A DNA stretch of 11,987 nt from Phoronis ovalis (taxonomy: Eukaryota; Phoronida; Phoronidae): NCBI GenBank assembly GCA_028565635.1, contig JAOXYB010048725.1:1-11987 (forward strand), read 5' to 3'. Of the stretch, positions 8,665 to 11,987 are shown one piece after another. Below the pieces are notes generated by a model that did not search any database, was not told the DNA's origin, and saw only the letters and a program-made list of their open reading frames with translations. Every line of letters begins with the position of its first letter. Position 1 is the stretch's first letter. Both the position numbers and the translations under genes were made by a program.

Positions 8665-8683
8665 CCCGAGCTCCCCCTCCCCC
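8665..8683 (-). other. G-rich tract on the minus strand
   Basis: Plus-strand CCC (8665-8667), CCCCC (8673-8677) and CCCCC (8679-8683) give G runs on the minus strand, separated by one and five bases. Splitting the five-G runs could supply four G tracts for a two-tier quadruplex. On the plus strand the same bases make a strong pyrimidine tract ending CATTTAG, an acceptor-like signal without a clear exon. Confidence 0.4.
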
Positions 8684-9259
8684 ATTTAGTTAACATGACA
8701 AGCAGGAAAACAATGGAATTCACATGCTGTCCGAGTTTAAATTTTTCTGGTCAACTTGGGTATCCCATGTACAGTGCACACCTATACATATATTTGTAGG
8801 TAGCTGAAACCTGAAATATGCTCTCAAACTGCCTGTAATCTACATAGATGCACCCACTTAATCAAAGATACATATCAGCCCTCACCTAAGAGGGAGCCAC
8901 AAGACAGTGTCCTGATTTTTTATGACAAATCACACACAATCATAATTAGTGTCAGATAAATATAGATAACAGCTAAAATATCAATCACATGTACACAATC
9001 ACACCACTTCATATTATGTCAAAGCCATTATATATTAAAAATCTGACATTTAAAGCAAAAAATGTTGTTTTAGTGCTACTGTTTTATATAACTTGCAGCA
9101 TGATGAGCCCTTTCTATGTCATTCACTCCTCTGCATGCAGCCCCTCTTTTTTGACTGTAATCTTTCCTGTGCCCAAGAAAAAAAACAACTGCTGAAAATA
9201 AAATGGCACCATGCTTTTAATATTTCACAGTAGCAACAACATTGCCTGCCTTGCTGCAG
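8684..9259. other. Unassigned DNA, no gene recognised
   Basis: Open frames on both strands here overlap each other and show no domain, signal peptide or codon bias. A minus-strand CTTAG|gtgagg near 8885 with a TCAG acceptor 26 bases away is possible, but its phases do not fit the neighbouring candidates. Confidence 0.4.
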
Positions 9260-9318
9260 TAGAAGTGCCTTGTCTGAACTTTCCAGTACTAAGACAACAT
9301 TATACCACCAGAGTACAG
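9260..9318 (+). CDS. Alternative plus-strand exon 1 (59 nt), competes with the minus-strand model
   Basis: On the plus strand a good acceptor (TTGCCTGCCTTGCTGCAG) precedes 59 bases that end TACAG|gtaagt, a perfect donor. Two frames are open. One reads RSALSELSSTKTTLYHQST and ends one base into a codon, so it joins in phase to 9425-9507 across a 106-base intron. The splice signals are stronger than those of most minus-strand candidates. The reading frame is rich in Ser and Thr, but no family is recognised. Confidence 0.28.
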
Positions 9319-9365
9319 GTAAGTATTGGAACCTGAACATCCATAAACACCCTCATATGCCTTAC

Positions 9366-9512
9366 CTTGTTATTTTTGCACTTTATCTTTTTGTTATTGA
9401 CTTGTTTCCCCTTCTCCTTGACAGGTGTGGCAACTCGCAATGGTTCTGGCTTGACTGGCGGTACTGGAGAAAGTACTGGTTCAGGTTTGCAGCAGTGCTC
9501 TTTATAAGCCTC
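9366..9512 (-). CDS. Best coding exon candidate: 49 codons, KPEP/proline-rich then lysine-rich
   Basis: On the minus strand an acceptor (GTGTCTGTATTTTAG) precedes 147 bases that end AACAAG|gtaagg, a strong donor. One frame is open throughout with phase 0 at both ends; the other two contain stops. The peptide starts EAYKEHCCKPEPV, has KPEP at residues 9-12 and 21-24 inside a Pro/Val-rich segment (residues 10-31), and ends with 8 lysines in the last 18 residues. This suits a disordered, possibly nuclear region, but no family is recognised. Its GC content is clearly above the background. The plus strand reads as a strong pyrimidine tract and a Gly/Thr-rich frame over part of it, so the strand is not certain. 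Confidence 0.48.
9425..9507 (+). CDS. Alternative plus-strand terminal exon, Gly/Ser/Thr-rich
   Basis: On the plus strand one of the strongest acceptors in the window (TTGTTTCCCCTTCTCCTTGACAG) precedes a frame reading GVATRNGSGLTGGTGESTGS after joining to 9260-9318. It ends in TAA at 9505-9507. AATAAA lies near 9667, about 160 bases beyond the stop. The sequence overlaps the minus-strand exon at 9366-9512, and only one of the two is likely to be real. A W-rich third frame over the same bases is a shadow. Confidence 0.27.
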
Positions 9513-9609
9513 CTAAAATACAGACACATCACAGGTTACTTGCATAATCCAAAAATTTATTAATACAACAAGTGGAGCAGTGAGACTGTAGTAAAATCTA
9601 CACCGAATC

Positions 9610-9660
9610 CTTGGGTCCTCTGCGGAGTTGAGGAGTAGGACATTGTCCAGGTTACCCAAG
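9610..9660. other. GC-rich island with nested inverted repeats
   Basis: CTTGGGT at 9610-9616 pairs with ACCCAAG at 9654-9660. Inside, GTCCT at 9615-9619 can pair with AGGAC at 9637-9641, or TCCTC at 9616-9620 with GAGGA at 9630-9634. The flanks are AT-rich. On the minus strand an open frame (FLGNLDNVLLLNSAEDPRIR and on) crosses it but has no acceptor. It could be a repeat fragment or a structured RNA element; I cannot identify it. Confidence 0.4.
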
Positions 9661-11400
9661 AATACAAATAAATGTAATTCAAGGTTTTGCTATTCCACTT
9701 GGCATTTAAATTTTGAATGCACATTTTACTCATTACCAATTTATCCAGTGGTTAAACAATTGTTAGCCAATTAAAACACTTTCCTTCAAGGCAATAATAC
9801 TACTGCATAGTTTGATGAGATGCAGTAATTTCAAATCAGTTTCATGGTCAAAAACAAGTAACAAACCCAAACACACTCATAAAAACATCTTTACACAGTG
9901 CAAGGATTCACTGTCTCTATCCAGTTACATATACGATGTGGAAATCATTTAGTAATAATTGAATTAACTTGAATTTAAAAAATTTAGAAATGATATTGAA
10001 AAAATTGCAGGTACCATTATATCCTGATCAAAAACCACTCCTAATTTACATGAAACCATCCTCTGCAGAACATAAATAATTAAATTTTTTTCCTCCCTAT
10101 TTTAACTTGAAACTTATACTGTATAAAGATTAATTTCTACTGTAATCTATCCTTTTATGCAAATACCCACTTAACACTCAATCCTTAGCTCAACTTTAAG
10201 AATATTGCACAGCAGGCTTTGTTCCATCAACAATCATGTTTTTATTTAATTTTGCATACTTACCCATTACCAAAATAACTTTTACACAAATTGAAAAAAC
10301 AAGAGCAGCAAAAGAAAACCTGTCTTATCTTCTGGTTTAGTTATTACATAGCAAGACACACATGTGACAGTTTAGGTTCACAAATCAATAGAAAGTAGTT
10401 CCGGCAGTCAACAGTCAGCATACTCAGTCAAGTATAGTCTATGTCTAGGGGCCCCAAAAGGGGACAAATAATAAAGCTAGGGTATAGGAAACTGTTCAGG
10501 TGGAAAATAAGATGAAAGTGATTTTCTTATTTGATAACAAAACATAGGATACCTGGTTATTATTACATAGAAAATTTAACAGCAAACAGTTTGTATTTCT
10601 ATAACTTTAAAAGTAACTTTTCTAGGGTTCCAATCACTGCTTTGTTATGAAGTATCAGTTAAAGTTTACATAATGAAATCACTGTGCCCAGCATATAAAC
10701 AGTCCTGTTATGTGCATAGTTCTTTTATTTTTTTTGCGATAAAAATTAAGAAAAGGGAATCTGCAGCTTTGACACAGGCATTTAATGTTAAAAAATGATT
10801 TTAAGAATGGAACAACAAAACATTATTATAGAAATTAAAGATATACTTTTTATTATTAAATAAACAGATACGGCATGTTAAATATCAAAACAAATCAATA
10901 AAATACTACTTTAAAGATAATTAATTGGAAATTATAAGTAGACTGAAAAATTAAAAAAAAATATGAATATTTGTAATTTTCCTTGTTATGAAACCAAACA
11001 TGAAAATATTTAAATGAATAATTTCAAAACTATGACATAATCAGATCAGCCATGAGATACTGCACAATAGTTTTGAAACAACAATTTGAATGATAACAAG
11101 TATTGAAATTTCTCTAGAAAATTGGTTTCTTCAAAATGATCAGTGAATTCTTATTGCCCAAATTGATTTGTGAGTGATAGATTCCATTAAATGTTGATTC
11201 TATATTAATGACCTTGGTCATGAATAAGTTAATTAGATAATGGTACATAAATGAGGTAAGCACTGTGTAATGAAGGTGGTGAGTTTATAACACAGTTTCA
11301 ACAGAAAACATATTTTTCCTGTACATCCAGTTTCTGAAAGCTAGCACCAAAATTCAGAGCTGCCCGACATCCACCAATGTTTTTCACAGACCCAGTTCCT
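9661..11400. other. AT-rich unassigned DNA
   Basis: No gene, RNA or mobile element is supported. Small local points are CCCCAAAAGGGG at 10452-10463 next to GGGGCCCC, and an everted half-site TGACCTTGGTCA at about 11210-11221. A minus-strand gtaagtatg donor near 10263 follows a pyrimidine-rich stretch, but the exon it implies is only about 15 bases. The 10800-11000 part is especially A/T-rich. Confidence 0.5.
10448..10463. repeat. GGGGCCCC next to CCCCAAAAGGGG hairpin
   Basis: GGGGCCCC at 10448-10455 is a perfect palindrome. Its CCCC pairs with GGGG at 10460-10463 across AAAA. It is a compact GC-rich structure in AT-rich DNA. No function is evident. Confidence 0.6.
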
Positions 11401-11553
11401 TAGACATGCACCACCAGTTAATCTCACAACCACAATTTACTAGAAGCACAGACCAAGTTGAATACATTAAGTACAGATCTCTGTTGAACACAGATCTTAG
11501 ACTCAGATGCACTCCGGGGACTATAGGGGGTGAGGCCCAGGCCTCAAAACCCT

Positions 11554-11804
11554 ATACCCATTGCAAGCCAGCTATGGCAGAAAATATACCCCCGCTGTCC
11601 GAAAAGATAGCTAAAAACATTTCCATTATCAGAAAAGATGGCAAAAACATACCCATTTATAAGCAAACATGATTTTCTGGACCCGCTGTTGGCAGTGAGC
11701 TAAATATATACCCCGTTGCGAACGTCCAGGGCTGAAGTATATACCCTGTTGCAAGCAGGGACCCTGAAAAACCATATTCCATAGGGCGGTACATATGTAT
11801 AACC
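11554..11804. repeat. Periodic repeat: ATACCC motif about every 31 bases
   Basis: ATACCC or a close variant occurs at 11554, 11586, 11618 (ATTTCC), 11649, 11679 (GGACCC), 11708, 11741, 11774 (ATATTCC) and 11799 (ATAACC). Spacings are 32, 32, 31, 30, 29, 33, 33 and 25. Words such as GTTGCAAGC, GTTGCGAAC, GATGGCA and GATAGCTAA recur between them. This is an old, degenerate tandem array within a larger repeat that seems to run from about 11500 to 11830. It resembles non-coding repeats I associate with marine invertebrates, but I cannot name it. The 88-codon frame at 11406-11672 is an artefact of it. Confidence 0.65.
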
Positions 11805-11922
11805 ACTTTGGATGGCAGTGCCCCGAGGATGTACTAGTCTCTGAATGAAAATTAAGTTTTCACATATTTAAAAATTATTTTCTATGTCATAATTAATTGA
11901 ATTACTATAAATAACTAGAAAC

Positions 11923-11987
11923 GCCTTTTAGCAAAGGCCAGGTTGCACACAGAAATAGGTGGTTGTTGAGATTTTGATTGTTTGACC
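11923..11987 (+). mobile_element. 5' end of a second copy of the composite repeat, cut by the window edge
   Basis: The 16-base hairpin GCCTTT-tagc-AAAGGC is identical to that at 5353-5368. It is followed by CCAGGTTGCACA, similar to CAGGCTTGCTCA in the first copy. TTTGACC at the very end of the window would be the start of the nuclear-receptor-type array. The orientation is the same as the first copy. The rest lies beyond the window. Confidence 0.6.

Noticed and set aside
8484-8723. 79-codon minus-strand open frame
   Set aside because: It has no domain or codon signal, is paired with an equally open plus-strand frame (8581-8799), and lies over pyrimidine-rich and AT-rich DNA. Only a short part of it coincides with a possible exon, and that exon would favour a different frame.
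9270-9563. 97-codon plus-strand open frame rich in Trp and Phe
   Set aside because: It runs straight through strong splice signals on both strands. The Trp-rich part (around 9426-9500) is the expected antisense shadow of a Pro-rich minus-strand segment.
11208-11221. ATGACC-TT-GGTCAT as a nuclear-receptor everted repeat
   Set aside because: One half-site deviates from AGGTCA and it is a single isolated short match, so it is expected by chance at this frequency.
11406-11672. 88-codon plus-strand open frame
   Set aside because: It lies across the 31-base periodic repeat. The KNI and KIAKN-like peptide pattern follows the DNA repeat, not a protein.

Overview
The window looks like intronic and intergenic DNA from an animal nuclear genome. 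A marine invertebrate, possibly a mollusc or another lophotrochozoan, is my best guess, but that rests on general familiarity with the repeat types, not on a search. It is AT-rich with long A/T runs, has no long open reading frame on either strand, no bacterial-style gene packing, no ribosome-binding sites, and no rRNA, CRISPR or intact tRNA gene. Almost all open frames under 100 codons are chance frames. I see no complete gene and recognise no protein family.

Protein-coding signal is limited to short exon-like islands bounded by AG/GT splice signals, mostly on the minus strand. The best is 9366-9512: 49 codons, phase 0 at both ends, with a KPEP/proline-rich segment followed by a lysine-rich one. 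Weaker minus-strand islands lie at 8519-8553, 6869-6903, 4125-4180, 3932-3973 and 3788-3823. Their phases can be chained in transcription order (descending coordinates), but each has free choices, so one gene is a hypothesis and not a demonstrated result. A competing plus-strand model uses two exons at 9260-9318 and 9425-9507 with very strong splice signals. It overlaps the main minus-strand exon, and I cannot decide between them.

The rest is repeats and structure. From left to right: an inverted-repeat, MITE-like unit at 64-210; unassigned AT-rich DNA with a TGCATG/octamer cluster near 1375-1440; a 70-bp minisatellite at 2354-2618; a 29-bp tandem duplication at 5020-5077; and a composite interspersed repeat at 5353-5883. 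That repeat carries two internal monomers, each with perfect nuclear-receptor direct repeats (DR1 followed by DR2), a purine tract and a perfect 10-bp terminal hairpin. Then come a palindromic cluster near 6262-6289, a decayed tRNA-like SINE remnant at 7981-8045, a G-rich minus-strand tract at 8665-8683, a folded GC-rich island at 9610-9660, and a repeat with an ATACCC motif recurring about every 31 bases at 11554-11804. The 5' end of a second copy of the 5353 element starts at 11923 and runs off the window.

The most interesting items are the mobile repeat that distributes DR1+DR2 arrays, the 31-base periodic repeat, and the possible chain of very small exons ending in a plausible 3' end near 3500-3635.
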